In this document: piece by piece, positions 17,852 to 27,142 of the stretch | Position numbering within the stretch: position 1 is the stretch's first letter | Layout: each line of letters opens with the position of its first letter | Origin: an uncultured Micrococcaceae bacterium | GTDB lineage: Bacteria; Actinomycetota; Actinomycetes; Actinomycetales; Micrococcaceae | Assembly (NCBI GenBank): GCA_947502645.1 | Contig: CANNAD010000001.1 | Coordinates: 744,001-808,000, forward strand | Direction of reading: 5' to 3' | Length of the DNA: 64,000 nucleotides | The notes under the pieces: generated by a model | What the model was told of the DNA's origin: nothing | The model's database searches: none | Seen by the model: only the letters and a program-made list of their open reading frames with translations | Position numbers and translations under genes: made by a program

Positions 17852-17914
17852 AAAACTAAGTGCAGCTCCTGCGCCCTTCAGAGATTGAGGGTCGCAGGAG
17901 CTGCACTTAGTTTT
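17852..17914. terminator. Bidirectional terminator or palindromic repeat (22-bp perfect arms)
   Basis: Arms 17852-17873 and 17893-17914 are perfectly complementary over 22 bp, begin with AAAACTAAG and end with TTTT. A short inner CCCTTCA/TGAGGG pairing extends the stem. It separates two convergent genes, so it can stop transcription from both sides. Confidence 0.85.
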
Positions 17915-17936
17915 CACGAGAGGAAGAGAGAGCCCC

Positions 17937-18842
17937 CTATGGCGACGGGGTTCCGCCGTTCACGTTCAGGGTTTCACCGAGTACGTAGCTGGATTCCGAC
18001 GACGCCAGGAACACGTACGCGGGCGCGAGCTCGGTCGGTTGTCCGGCGCGGCCCAGCGGGGTGTTCTTTCCGAATTGCGGCAGGGCATCCTTGGGCTGCC
18101 CGTCGGAAACCTGCAGCGGCGTCCAGAATGGTCCTGGCGCAACGGCGTTAACCCGAATCCCGCGTGGAGCCAGCTGTTGGGCGAGGCCTTTGGTGAAGTT
18201 GTTGATCGCGGCTTTGGTGCTTGCGTAGTCCAGCAGGGTGGGTGAGGGGTTGTAGGCCTGGATCGACGTCGTGTTGATGATGGAGGATCCGGGTTTGAGG
18301 TGAGCAAGCGCTGCGCGGGTGATGCGGAACATGGCCATGATGTTGGTTTGGAACGTGTTCTCCAGCTGCTCGTCGCTGAGGTCTTCGAGCTTTTCGATGG
18401 CGATCTGCCGTCCGGCATTGTTGACGAGAATGTCGAGGCCGCCGAGTTCGTTCGCGGCTTTGTCCACCATGTCCGTGCAGTGCTGGCCGTCCTTGATGTC
18501 GCCGGGAAGTTTGACCGCCTTCCGACCGCTTGCTTCGATGACCTCCACAATGTGGTTAGCGTCCTCCTCTTCGGAGGGCAGGTAGGAGAGGGCGACGTCG
18601 GCTCCCTCGCGTGCGAAGCCGATAGCTACGGCTGCGCCGATGCCTGAATCTGCACCTGTGACGAGTGCCTTGCGGCCTTCCAGACGCCCTGTGCCCCGGT
18701 AGGTGTCTTCCCCGTGGTCGGTCTGCGGGGTGAGTTCGGTGTCGAGCCCTGGTTCTGGCTGGTCCTGCTTGGGTGGTGAGATGCTCGGATACCTGTCGAC
18801 GGGGTTCTGGAATGTGTACTGGTCGTGGTTGCTGGCACTCAT
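17937..18842 (-). CDS. SDR-family oxidoreductase (YhdF/YghA type)
   Basis: A 301-residue short-chain dehydrogenase with an N-terminal extension of about 45 residues typical of the YghA/YhdF group. It has the cofactor loop TGADSGIGAAVA, NNAGRQ, catalytic Ser in INTTSIQAY, and YASTK with the Tyr/Lys pair. ATG 18842 follows aggag. An upstream ATG at 18860 is possible but lacks a ribosome site. The substrate is unknown. Confidence 0.87.
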   Translation of the reverse strand: MSASNHDQYTFQNPVDRYPSISPPKQDQPEPGLDTELTPQTDHGEDTYRGTGRLEGRKALVTGADSGIGAAVAIGFAREGADVALSYLPSEEEDANHIVEVIEASGRKAVKLPGDIKDGQHCTDMVDKAANELGGLDILVNNAGRQIAIEKLEDLSDEQLENTFQTNIMAMFRITRAALAHLKPGSSIINTTSIQAYNPSPTLLDYASTKAAINNFTKGLAQQLAPRGIRVNAVAPGPFWTPLQVSDGQPKDALPQFGKNTPLGRAGQPTELAPAYVFLASSESSYVLGETLNVNGGTPSP

Positions 18843-18986
18843 CACGCATCTCCTGTTCATGACACTCGGGCCACCCGACGGGTAGGCTCCATGACAAACA
18901 TAAGTACACTGACCACCCTAGAGTTGACGAAGGAGCGCTCACAAGGGTGAAATGCAGATGGAACGCTCAGGAAAGCGAGGGATTGC

Positions 18987-19865
18987 GTGACTCCACTCGA
19001 TTGGGTCTGGCTCGCCGTCGGAACGCTCATGGTGGGTCTGGCACTCACCGACGTTTTTCATACGCTGCTGTATCCCAGTGGCGTGGGCCCTGTCTGCAGA
19101 CCGATCATGCGCGTTGTCTGGAAGCTGATCTCGGCTGTGAAGGGGCCATCGGCCATTTCGGGCCCCTTGGGAATGGTGGCAATCATCGCTACCTGGACGT
19201 GCCTTGTGGCGGTTGGCTGGGCCCTGATTTATCTGCCGTTCATTCCGGACGGATTTCTATACCAGACGGGGCTGAAACCCCAAACGGAACCATACTTTTT
19301 CGAAGCTCTATACCTGTCCATGGTGACCGTGGCGACGCTCGGTTTCGGCGATATCGTCCCCGTTTATCCTGGGCTACGCCTGATTGCACCCCTGCAGGCG
19401 CTGACGGGTTTCGCACTGCTGACGGGTGCCGTGTCGTGGATCCTGCAGGTGTACCCGGCATTGACCCGACGTCGGCTCCTGGCTCTTGAGATGACGCTGG
19501 CCAGACAGTCCGGAGGGGACGCCGGCGTCATCTCGCTCTCCCCCAGCACGTCGACGGAACTACTCATGTCTTTGGCGAGGGGTGTGAGCGTGGCGCGGGT
19601 GGACCTCTCGCAGTACGACGAGACGTATTACTTCCGGGAGCCGGACAGGGAATCATCACTGCCTGCGCAGTTGGGTTTCGCACACCGCCTTGCCCAGTCA
19701 AGCAAGAATACGGACGACGACGACGTCCAGTTCGCGGGCGAAATGCTCGACAAGGCGCTGGAGGACTTCGCGGACCTGCTCAGGAACAGTTACCGGGCAG
19801 GCAACGGATCCCGGGCAGACGTTTTCAAAGCGTATGCCAAGGACCACGGACAACAGCAGTACTGA
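18987..19865 (+). CDS. Two-helix ion channel protein
   Basis: The 292-residue protein has N-terminal hydrophobic segments, then a pore region MVTVATLGFGDIVPVYPG, whose TLGFGD replaces the TVGYGD filter of potassium channels, and a following helix. The last 130 residues are soluble with no obvious RCK/TrkA fold. The start is GTG 18987 after gcgaggg. Cation selectivity is inferred from the filter only. Confidence 0.8.
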   Translation: MTPLDWVWLAVGTLMVGLALTDVFHTLLYPSGVGPVCRPIMRVVWKLISAVKGPSAISGPLGMVAIIATWTCLVAVGWALIYLPFIPDGFLYQTGLKPQTEPYFFEALYLSMVTVATLGFGDIVPVYPGLRLIAPLQALTGFALLTGAVSWILQVYPALTRRRLLALEMTLARQSGGDAGVISLSPSTSTELLMSLARGVSVARVDLSQYDETYYFREPDRESSLPAQLGFAHRLAQSSKNTDDDDVQFAGEMLDKALEDFADLLRNSYRAGNGSRADVFKAYAKDHGQQQY

Positions 19866-19929
19866 GAGTTCTCCACAGGTTGCCGGCCGCAGATCCCACC
19901 ACTGAGCAAGAAGTGCAAAGATCGAAGGC

Positions 19930-20823
19930 ATGCACCCCAACACCTCCCGCTTCAGTCACGGCTTTGAAGACGATGCGTATCCGCGGCCCTTCAGCTCATC
20001 CGGCCGTTGGACGAGGAGTATCGGGGCTTTCGGCATCGCATTGGCGATAATGACGTATTCCTATTTTCTTTACACCTGGTCGGACCCCCTATCAGCCATC
20101 GCAATGTTGGCATTCGCAACGTTCCTCCTTCTCTTGGCCCCACTCTGGGACGCCAAAAAATCGAACAAGAACGCATATGAACTGATCACAAATGCCTCGG
20201 GTGAAACTGAGATTCACGTGCAGGAAAAAGCACAGTTTCGCTTGTGGTGCGTGCGCTTGATCATGGCGTCGATCGCACTGACGCTACTTGGTAGTCGGAC
20301 TGGAAACGCCATTATCGCTGTCGGCGGTGGCGCCGCTGCTCTCGCACTCCTGCTGCTTATGGTGCTGGGCAGGTTCGCGTGCCCTGCGCCGCTCATACTG
20401 GACAGACACGGCCTGCATATTCTGGACACCAAGCGATGGGCTGCCAGAGCCAGACCTGATAGGAACAAGAAAGCACACAGGGACACAGTGCCGGCTGACT
20501 ATTACCACATGGGTTGGGATGAGATCAGCGCGATCGTCCCAACCCATCAGCCTGCGCCTGTATTCCAATGGCTCAGGGAACCCAGGCGCTATATCGACGT
20601 TCATTATGTGGGCCACGATGCTAGTCCTGTAGATCCGGCCGCGCTGAAGCGGCCCGAGAAGCAACGGATCCCCCTTATCCATTACAGAATGCGGGCAGAA
20701 ACAGTCCTTGACCTGCTGTATTTGCTGTGGTTGAACCCGGAAGCTCGCGAGCATGTGGGCGACCCTGAGCTGCTGCTGGATCGGGTTCGTCCGGCATCGA
20801 CGGAATCCGCCACTTCGGTGTAA
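19930..20823 (+). CDS. Hypothetical membrane protein
   Basis: A 297-residue protein with four hydrophobic helices in the first 160 residues and a soluble C-terminal half containing HMGWDEISAIVPTHQ. I do not recognise the family. GC content and codon choice are a little less biased than in the neighbours. Start ATG 19930 follows gaaggc. Confidence 0.6.
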   Translation: MHPNTSRFSHGFEDDAYPRPFSSSGRWTRSIGAFGIALAIMTYSYFLYTWSDPLSAIAMLAFATFLLLLAPLWDAKKSNKNAYELITNASGETEIHVQEKAQFRLWCVRLIMASIALTLLGSRTGNAIIAVGGGAAALALLLLMVLGRFACPAPLILDRHGLHILDTKRWAARARPDRNKKAHRDTVPADYYHMGWDEISAIVPTHQPAPVFQWLREPRRYIDVHYVGHDASPVDPAALKRPEKQRIPLIHYRMRAETVLDLLYLLWLNPEAREHVGDPELLLDRVRPASTESATSV

Positions 20824-20863
20824 CGCGCAGGTTGCACACATGTTCGCACTGTATTGTTGACCA

Positions 20864-21946
20864 ATGAGCACAACTACATCCGGTCGCGCTGTTCGCGTGT
20901 CCAAGCCGAACGACATCGTTGCGTCGTATTCCGTCCTGCTGAAGCAGGTCCGTAAAGAGGGCTTGCTGACGCGCCGTCGAGGCTTCTACATTTCCCTCTT
21001 CGTCCTGCTGGGACTGTCACTCGGTGCGGCCTGGACAGGCTTTGCACTTCTCGGTGACACCTGGTTCCAGCTGCTGATCGCCGGAGTCCTCGGCATCATC
21101 TTCACACAGATTGCCTTCCTGGCCCATGAAGCCTCCCACCGTGCCATCTTCAAGAGCCGTGGCGCCAATGACTGGTCCGGCCGCGTGCTTGCCGCCGGAG
21201 TTGTCGGCATCAGCTACGCATGGTGGATGAACAAGCACACGCGTCACCACAACGACCCGAACGTTGTGGGCAAAGACCCCGACATCGAGGTGGATACCAT
21301 CTCCTTCCTCGAAGAAGATGCCGCCAAGGCCAAGGGCATCCAGGCTTGGATCACCCGCAGACAGGGCTACCTGTTCTTCCCCCTCCTGACCTTCGAGGGC
21401 ATCAACCTGCACACCCGCTCCATGCAGACGCTCTTCCAGCGAGGCCCCGTACAGGGCCGGTGGGTTGAACTCGCACTGCTCGGCCTGCGGTTTGGAGCCT
21501 ACTTCGGCGTCCTGTTCTGGTTCCTGCCTGTCGGTATGGCTTTCGCGTTCATCGGCGTGCAGATGGCCGTCTTCGGCATCTACATGGGCGCATCCTTCGC
21601 ACCCAACCACAAGGGCATGCCCGTCATCCCCCGCGACAGCAAGCTGGACTTCTTCCAGAAACAGGTTCTCACTGCGCGTAACATTCGCGGTGGCTCCTTC
21701 GTCAACAACTTCTTCGGCGGCCTGAACTTCCAGGTAGAGCACCACCTGTTCCCGGACATGCCGCGCCCGCAGCTGCGCAAAGCCAGCGCCATCGTCAAAG
21801 AGCACTGTGCACGCATGAAGGTGCCCTATACCGAAGTTGGCGTAGCAGCCTCATACGGTTCGGTCATCAAATACCTCAACCGGGTGGGTCTCTCCGCCCG
21901 CGATCCCTTCGACTGCCCCATGGTGAACCGGTACCGCCGGCAGTAA
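20864..21946 (+). CDS. Membrane fatty-acid desaturase
   Basis: A 360-residue di-iron desaturase with the three histidine boxes HEASH (about residue 88), HTRHH (about 125) and QVEHH (about 292), and four membrane helices between them. The family inserts double bases-of-unsaturation into acyl chains using ferredoxin or cytochrome electrons. Spacing fits acyl-CoA/acyl-lipid desaturases. It is a stand-alone gene with a strong terminator downstream. Confidence 0.9.
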   Translation: MSTTTSGRAVRVSKPNDIVASYSVLLKQVRKEGLLTRRRGFYISLFVLLGLSLGAAWTGFALLGDTWFQLLIAGVLGIIFTQIAFLAHEASHRAIFKSRGANDWSGRVLAAGVVGISYAWWMNKHTRHHNDPNVVGKDPDIEVDTISFLEEDAAKAKGIQAWITRRQGYLFFPLLTFEGINLHTRSMQTLFQRGPVQGRWVELALLGLRFGAYFGVLFWFLPVGMAFAFIGVQMAVFGIYMGASFAPNHKGMPVIPRDSKLDFFQKQVLTARNIRGGSFVNNFFGGLNFQVEHHLFPDMPRPQLRKASAIVKEHCARMKVPYTEVGVAASYGSVIKYLNRVGLSARDPFDCPMVNRYRRQ

Positions 21947-21969
21947 CCTCAGCGCACACCGCAGATCAT

Positions 21970-22011
21970 ACGACGGCGGCCCACCCCAATCGCGGGGAGG
22001 GCCGCCGTCGT
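21970..22011. terminator. Bidirectional terminator between desaturase and lyase genes
   Basis: A 13-bp perfect stem (ACGACGGCGGCCC at 21970-21982 with 21999-22011) with an inner CCCC/GGGG pairing lies between convergent genes. Confidence 0.8.
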
Positions 22012-22030
22012 CGTTATCCGTTCAGGGCGG

Positions 22031-22876
22031 TTAGGCGTTCCAGAGACCGTAGGAGTCTGCGAGGGAGGAGATCTTCTGCGCCCGGGCGAGGCGTGGAAGG
22101 TAGGATCCGTCACCCACCACGTCACCGGAGGCATGTGCTTCAAGGAGTTCGTGCGCCCACTGGATTTCTGATTCGCTCGGTGAGAGGCCCTGGTTGATGC
22201 CGTCCGTCTGCTCGGGTTTCAGGCAGAGCTTGCCGGTCATGCCCATGGACTGCGTGACTTTGCACGCTTCGTGCAGGTCCTGGCCGAGTGCGCCGAGTGT
22301 TGGGCCGTCGATGGGGCCGGGCAGCTGACCAACACGTGAGGCAACCACGAGCTTTGCCCGGGCGTAGGCCAACGCCATCGGATCATCCGAGGCGCCGGTG
22401 TCCCGCCGGAAATCTCCGACGCCGAACGCAAGACGGAAGGTGCCCGGGGCGCTGGCGATCGCCGTCGCATTCTCGATCCCAAGAGCTGATTCAACCAGGG
22501 CCAGAACCGGGGTCCCAGCCTGGAGCCGCATGGCGGTGTGGGTGACCTGCTCCGGTTTCTCCGTCATCGCCAGCATCACACCGCGAAGTCCGGGTGTTTT
22601 GGACAGGGCTGCCAGATCATCGGCCCAATAGTCGGTGTCGATGCCGTTGACACGGACCCAGGCCGTCATCCCGTTCGAGAGCGCCTCGACCACACGTTCG
22701 CGTCCTTCGTCCTTACGGTCCGTGGGGACGGCGTCCTCCATGTCGAACACGACGGAGTCCGCCTCTGAAGCCAGCGCAGGAGCGAAGTTCTTCTCATCGG
22801 CAGCTGATGCCAGCAACCAGGATCGGGAGAGCTTGGCTGGCAGTGCCGCCGCGCGGCTGTTTCTGATCGGGGACAT
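22031..22876 (-). CDS. HpcH/HpaI aldolase/citrate-lyase-type CoA ester lyase
   Basis: The 281-residue protein has the CitE-like TIM-barrel landmarks: SWLLASAADEKNFAPALAS, VVFDMEDAVP with acidic metal ligands, RVNGIDTDYW, and ALVESALGIENA with a metal-binding Glu. Members cleave or form malyl-, citramalyl- or related CoA esters with Mg2+. There is no pathway partner next to it, so the substrate is open. Confidence 0.85.
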   Translation of the reverse strand: MSPIRNSRAAALPAKLSRSWLLASAADEKNFAPALASEADSVVFDMEDAVPTDRKDEGRERVVEALSNGMTAWVRVNGIDTDYWADDLAALSKTPGLRGVMLAMTEKPEQVTHTAMRLQAGTPVLALVESALGIENATAIASAPGTFRLAFGVGDFRRDTGASDDPMALAYARAKLVVASRVGQLPGPIDGPTLGALGQDLHEACKVTQSMGMTGKLCLKPEQTDGINQGLSPSESEIQWAHELLEAHASGDVVGDGSYLPRLARAQKISSLADSYGLWNA

Positions 22877-22994
22877 ACCTAGAGCCTACTGAACTGCGGG
22901 CGGGCACTTCCAGTCTTGGGCCCCGTTTCGCGGGTCGAGCTGTAACGTAGGAATCGAAGTGATCCGCTACAACCCAACGTTGGGAGTGACCAGA

Positions 22995-23462
22995 ATGACA
23001 TCACAACTGAGCACCGGTGACACAGCACCCCAGTTCAACCTCCCCGACGCTGAGGGCGTGCCCGTGGGACTGGATGAGTATCGTGGCCGTAGCGTCGTCG
23101 TGTACTTCTACCCGAAGGCCGAGACCCCAGGATGCACCAAAGAGGCGTGCGACTTCCGTGACAACCTCGAATCGCTGCAGGGCGGCGGCTACAGCGTCAT
23201 CGGGATCTCCACGGATTCGGTGGAGGACCTCGCAAGCTTCAGCGCCAACCATGCGCTCACGTTCCCTCTCCTGTCGGACGACGACGGCGCCACCGCGAAA
23301 GCGTGGGGAGCCTGGGGTGACAAGGAGTTTGACGGCAAGACCTACACGGGGACTCTCCGCACCACGATTGTGGTGGACGAAGAGGGCAAGGTGCAGCTCG
23401 CCGAGTACAACGTCAATGCTGAGGGCCACGTCGCAGATCTGCGCGCCAAGCTCGGTCTCTAA
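22995..23462 (+). CDS. bcp: Thioredoxin-dependent peroxiredoxin, Bcp family
   Basis: The 155-residue protein has the Bcp signature TPGCTKEACDF, with peroxidatic Cys47 and resolving Cys52 five residues apart. This marks atypical two-cysteine peroxiredoxins that reduce hydroperoxides. ATG 22995 gives the usual length; the open frame begins 36 nt earlier. A hairpin terminator follows at once. Confidence 0.93.
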   Translation: MTSQLSTGDTAPQFNLPDAEGVPVGLDEYRGRSVVVYFYPKAETPGCTKEACDFRDNLESLQGGGYSVIGISTDSVEDLASFSANHALTFPLLSDDDGATAKAWGAWGDKEFDGKTYTGTLRTTIVVDEEGKVQLAEYNVNAEGHVADLRAKLGL

Positions 23463-23479
23463 CGGGCTCTGGACACCTC

Positions 23480-23505
23480 CCCCACTGCCCTCAGCGGCAA
23501 TGGGG
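23480..23505 (+). terminator. Hairpin terminator after bcp
   Basis: CCCCA-c-TGCC pairs with GGCA-a-TGGGG around a 6-nt loop, immediately after the bcp stop and before the TPP aptamer. Confidence 0.6.
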
Positions 23506-23520
23506 TAGGGTCATGAGCAG

Positions 23521-23606
23521 TGACACGGGGTGCCGTGGCCGTCAGGCTGCAGCTGAGATGAAACCCGTTGAACCTGATCCAGTTAGCACTGGCGAAGGGA
23601 ATGTCA
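23521..23606 (+). ncRNA. TPP riboswitch (thi box)
   Basis: The aptamer is clear: P1 is TGACA (23521-23525) with TGTCA (23602-23606). Conserved blocks are CGGGGTGC, GCTGAGATGAAACCCGTTGA, ACCTGATCCAGTTAGCACTG and GGCGAAGGGAA. It precedes the SDR gene by about 95 nt. The downstream leader includes a possible ggttt-ccgcc-aaacc hairpin and the ribosome site at 23691-23694, so translational control is plausible. Confidence 0.95.
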
Positions 23607-23699
23607 GCCTTCACATGATGTGACGGGTTTCCGCCAAACCGGCCAGCCGTCGTCGTCATGATGAACGCCCGCCTTCGCCATCAACGCGAAAGGCACGCC

Positions 23700-24479
23700 A
23701 TGACTACGTCCTCAATTTCTCTGCCGATTACCGATCAACTTGTTCTGGTCACCGGTGGTGCGCGCGGACTGGGCACCAGCCTGGTGCGAGCTTTCCTGCG
23801 CGAGGGTGCGCGGGTGGTCATCAACTATGTGAGCAGTGAAGACGCTGCACGCTCCATCGAAGCTGAGTTCCCCGGACGGGCACTGGCGGTCCGGGCCGAT
23901 GTTCGCGATCGTTCCCAGGTGGACGCCATGTTCGCCGCGGCTGCGGAGCATTTTGGCTCACCAGTGACCACCGTGGTGAACAACGCCCTCCCGGAGTTCT
24001 CGTTCAACGGGGACGCCCGGCCTCACGCCCACGACCTCACCTGGGAGAACCTTACCCAGCAGTTCTCGGGTGTTCACGGCTCTGTCAACGTCATTCAGGC
24101 AGCCATGCCAGGTATGCGCGCCGCCGGCTTTGGGCGCGTCATCAACGTGGGTACCAACCTGTTCCAGAACCCGGTGGTCCCCTACCACGACTACACCGCC
24201 GCCAAGGCTGCGATGCTCTCTCTCACCCGTACGTTCGCCCACGACCTCGGCCAGGACGGGATCACCGTCAACATGATTTCCGGCGGGCTGCTGCGCACCA
24301 CCGACGCCAGTTCCGCTACCCCGGATGAAGTGTTCGAGCTGATCGCCGCCGGCACACCGCTGCGCCGCGTCACCACACCGGACGAGTTCGCCGACGCCGC
24401 CCTCTTCTTCGCCTCGCCCTGGTCCCGGGCAGTGACGGGCCAGAACCTGGTGGTCGACGGCGGGCTGGTGAACAACTGA
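23700..24479 (+). CDS. SDR-family oxidoreductase under TPP riboswitch control
   Basis: A 259-residue short-chain dehydrogenase of the FabG-like group: TGGARGLGTSLV cofactor loop, NNALPEF (a variant of NNAG), the YHDYTAAKAAM catalytic Tyr/Lys region and the C-terminal LVVDGG. ATG 23700 follows gaaagg. The stop overlaps the next start by one base (TGATG). Location directly behind a TPP riboswitch ties it to thiamine metabolism or salvage, but it is not a known thi gene. Confidence 0.85.
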   Translation: MTTSSISLPITDQLVLVTGGARGLGTSLVRAFLREGARVVINYVSSEDAARSIEAEFPGRALAVRADVRDRSQVDAMFAAAAEHFGSPVTTVVNNALPEFSFNGDARPHAHDLTWENLTQQFSGVHGSVNVIQAAMPGMRAAGFGRVINVGTNLFQNPVVPYHDYTAAKAAMLSLTRTFAHDLGQDGITVNMISGGLLRTTDASSATPDEVFELIAAGTPLRRVTTPDEFADAALFFASPWSRAVTGQNLVVDGGLVNN

Positions 24480-25795
24480 TGGCTCCTGCAGAACGCCAGC
24501 TTCACTTCAACCTGTTCATCCACGGATGCGGGCACCACAAGGCGGCGTGGCGGCATCCGTCCTCCTCTGCTGAACGACTCGGCGACATCAGCTACTTTGA
24601 GGAATTGGCTCAAACCGCCGAGCGCGGCTTGCTGGACGCAGTATTTTTCGCCGACGGTCACTCAGCCGGGGCGGTAGCCGACGGGCCGCTCTGGTTCCTG
24701 GAACCGTTGACCGCGCTGTCGGCAATGAGCCGCGCCACGGAACGGATAGGGCTGGTCAGCACGGTGTCCAGCACCTTCTACACGCCGTTTCACGCTGCCC
24801 GTCTGGTCGCCTCGCTGGATCACATTTCCGGTGGACGGATGGGTTGGAACGTCGTCACGTCCATGTTCGACGCCGAGGCCCGCAACCACGCCCTGGAAGC
24901 CATGCCCGCCCACGACGTCCGGTACGCGCGCGCAGAGGAGTTTGTCGACGTCGCGCTCCGGCTGTGGGATTCATGGGCCGATGACGCCCTCCGCTTCGAG
25001 CGCGAAGGCCAGTTCGCGGATCCCTCGCGTGTGCAGCCGATCGGGCACCGTGGCGAGAACTTCCTGGTGGACGGCCCGCTGAATGTGCCCCGCCCTCCGC
25101 AGGGCCACCCCGTCCTGTTCCAGGCAGGCGCATCCGAGCAGGGACGCACTCTGGCGGCCCGCCGGGCGGAGGCGATCTACGCCGTCGCCTATGATCTGAC
25201 GAGCGCGCAGGAATACTACCGGGATGTGAAATCGCGGATCACTGCTGCGGGCCGGGACGCCTCGGGTGTTCCGATCATGCCCGGGCTGGTCACCTACGTG
25301 GGCTCAACGGAGGCTGAGGCCCGCGCGAAGCAGCGCGAGCTGGACGTGCTGCTGCCCACCGAGGACTCTTTGCGGCAACTGGGCCAGTTCGTGGGACGCG
25401 ACTGCATGGATTGGGAGCTCGATGCGCCGGTTCCCCCGCTGGCGCCGCTCGAAGAGTTCAGCGGGCCGAAGGGGCGCTACGCCACGATCCTGCGTATTAT
25501 CGACGCGGAACGTCCAACCGTCCGTCAGCTGCTGGGACGGTTGGCGGCTGGCGGCGGGCACTGCACCATGGTGGGGACGCCCGAGCAGATTGCAGACCGG
25601 ATCACCGAATGGTTCCAGAACGACGGCGCCGACGGCTTCAATCTGATGCCGCCGTCGCTGCCGGGTGGGATCGATGACTTCGTGGATCAGGTGATCCCCG
25701 TACTGCAGAAGCGTGGTCTGTTCCGTCGCGAATATTCGACGTCCACCCTGCGCGGACATTTGGGTTTGGCGAGGCCGATGCATACTAGAGCATAA
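24479..25795 (+). CDS. NtaA/SnaA/DszA-type FMN-dependent monooxygenase
   Basis: A 438-residue luciferase-like flavin monooxygenase. It begins RQLHFNLFIHGCGHHKAAWR and has GRMGWNVVTS and VLFQAGASEQGR, which are typical for the NtaA/DmoA subgroup acting on chelators, sulfides or heterocycles with FMNH2. It is translationally coupled to the SDR by a one-base overlap. Together with the TPP riboswitch this suggests oxidation of a thiamine-related pyrimidine or thiazole. The substrate is inference. Confidence 0.85.
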   Translation: MAPAERQLHFNLFIHGCGHHKAAWRHPSSSAERLGDISYFEELAQTAERGLLDAVFFADGHSAGAVADGPLWFLEPLTALSAMSRATERIGLVSTVSSTFYTPFHAARLVASLDHISGGRMGWNVVTSMFDAEARNHALEAMPAHDVRYARAEEFVDVALRLWDSWADDALRFEREGQFADPSRVQPIGHRGENFLVDGPLNVPRPPQGHPVLFQAGASEQGRTLAARRAEAIYAVAYDLTSAQEYYRDVKSRITAAGRDASGVPIMPGLVTYVGSTEAEARAKQRELDVLLPTEDSLRQLGQFVGRDCMDWELDAPVPPLAPLEEFSGPKGRYATILRIIDAERPTVRQLLGRLAAGGGHCTMVGTPEQIADRITEWFQNDGADGFNLMPPSLPGGIDDFVDQVIPVLQKRGLFRREYSTSTLRGHLGLARPMHTRA

Positions 25796-25813
25796 GGACC
25801 CACAACGTGGATC

Positions 25814-27142
25814 TCAGTCGATCCCAATGGGCACCTTGGCTTTGGACATCGTGTGAAGCTGCCGGTATCCAAGAGTGCATCCGGCCAGGATCAGGATGAG
25901 CGCCAGCGTGCCGGCCGCGAGGTAGCCGGCGGAGTCTGCCAAGGCGAGGCCTAGACTGCTGGCGATGAACGAGACGGCGAGGCCGAGGCTAGTCAGCAAA
26001 GTGAAGTCGGTTCCGGCCGTGGCCACACGCGAAAAATCCATGGTCACGGTGTAGGCAACGACGTTGGTGATCGTGTAGCCGCTCATGAAGACACACAGTG
26101 ACACTATGGTCGGCCCGGTAGATGCTCCGCTGGTCAGAGCCACCAGCAGGCTAATGCTTCCCACCAGTAGAACGCTGACGCCGATGATGAGAATCGGGGC
26201 ACGTCCCCAGCGGGCGATCGCGCCGCCGGCGGCAACACCGGCGATGATCGCCGGACAGGAGGCGACGATCGCCGTAACGAATCCGATGAGCGAAAGCGAC
26301 CACCCGACGTCGACCAGTGCAGGGGTAACCAACGCGTAGATCCCGGCCGATCCGCTGTAGAGCAGAGGTACTGTCACAAGTGCCCACCGACGACATCCGG
26401 GCTGCGCGAGCACCGAGCCGAGAGCCCGGAACCCTTTGCTCAGGGGCACTGGCACTGTAGCACGCCTCTGTTCGCGGAATTGCAGAACCAGGGCGAGCCC
26501 GATGAGGGTCACAGCGGCGAGCAGACCGACAGCCGCGGTCCACCCAAATCTGTCATAGACGGCAATACTGAGCCCACCGCCGATGACACTGCCTAGGTAT
26601 GTTGCGGCGACCTGGATGCCGTTGCCCCAGCCACGCAATTTGCCGGTGAGCATTTGCACGGCGATGGCATCGGCAGCGATGTCTTGGGTCGCGGAGCAGA
26701 CAACGTAAACCGCGCACAGCATCAGTACGGCGCCGAGGGATCCAGCTGGGTCGGTGAAGGGGGCCAGCGCAATCAGAGTCAGCACGAGGCCGCCTTGGCA
26801 GACCAGTAACCACGTCCGGTAGTGGCCAAGCCGATAGCTCCCGAATCGATCCACCAACGGTGACCAAAGGAACTTCAGTGGCCAAATAATACCGATGAGT
26901 TGGATCAGGCCAAGCGTGGCGAGGGATACGCCGTTGTCGCGGAGAATCCCGACGAGTCCGATCGTAAAGAATCCGATGCCGAGGTACTGGGTTACATACA
27001 TGCCCCCGACAAGTTTCAGGGCATCGCGGCCGCTGACCCCCGAGGTGCTGGTATCAGTCAGTTGGTTCGAGGCGATTGTCGTCGCCCCCGAATCAGGCTG
27101 CACGCCAGTAGCCGAGGGCATGGATAGATCGCTTTGGGACAC
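25814..27142 (-). CDS. MFS transporter, RhtX/FptX-like siderophore permease
   Basis: The 442-residue protein has about twelve helices. MYVTQYLGIGFFTIGLVGIL and IIWPLKFLWSPLVDRFGS match the AmpG-like RhtX/FptX group, single-polypeptide permeases for ferric siderophores. The start is GTG 27142, with gggagg inside the preceding reductase gene; the two genes overlap by 50 nt. No ABC transporter or lipoprotein is present in this locus, so this may be the uptake route; export cannot be excluded. Confidence 0.82.
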   Translation of the reverse strand: MSQSDLSMPSATGVQPDSGATTIASNQLTDTSTSGVSGRDALKLVGGMYVTQYLGIGFFTIGLVGILRDNGVSLATLGLIQLIGIIWPLKFLWSPLVDRFGSYRLGHYRTWLLVCQGGLVLTLIALAPFTDPAGSLGAVLMLCAVYVVCSATQDIAADAIAVQMLTGKLRGWGNGIQVAATYLGSVIGGGLSIAVYDRFGWTAAVGLLAAVTLIGLALVLQFREQRRATVPVPLSKGFRALGSVLAQPGCRRWALVTVPLLYSGSAGIYALVTPALVDVGWSLSLIGFVTAIVASCPAIIAGVAAGGAIARWGRAPILIIGVSVLLVGSISLLVALTSGASTGPTIVSLCVFMSGYTITNVVAYTVTMDFSRVATAGTDFTLLTSLGLAVSFIASSLGLALADSAGYLAAGTLALILILAGCTLGYRQLHTMSKAKVPIGID

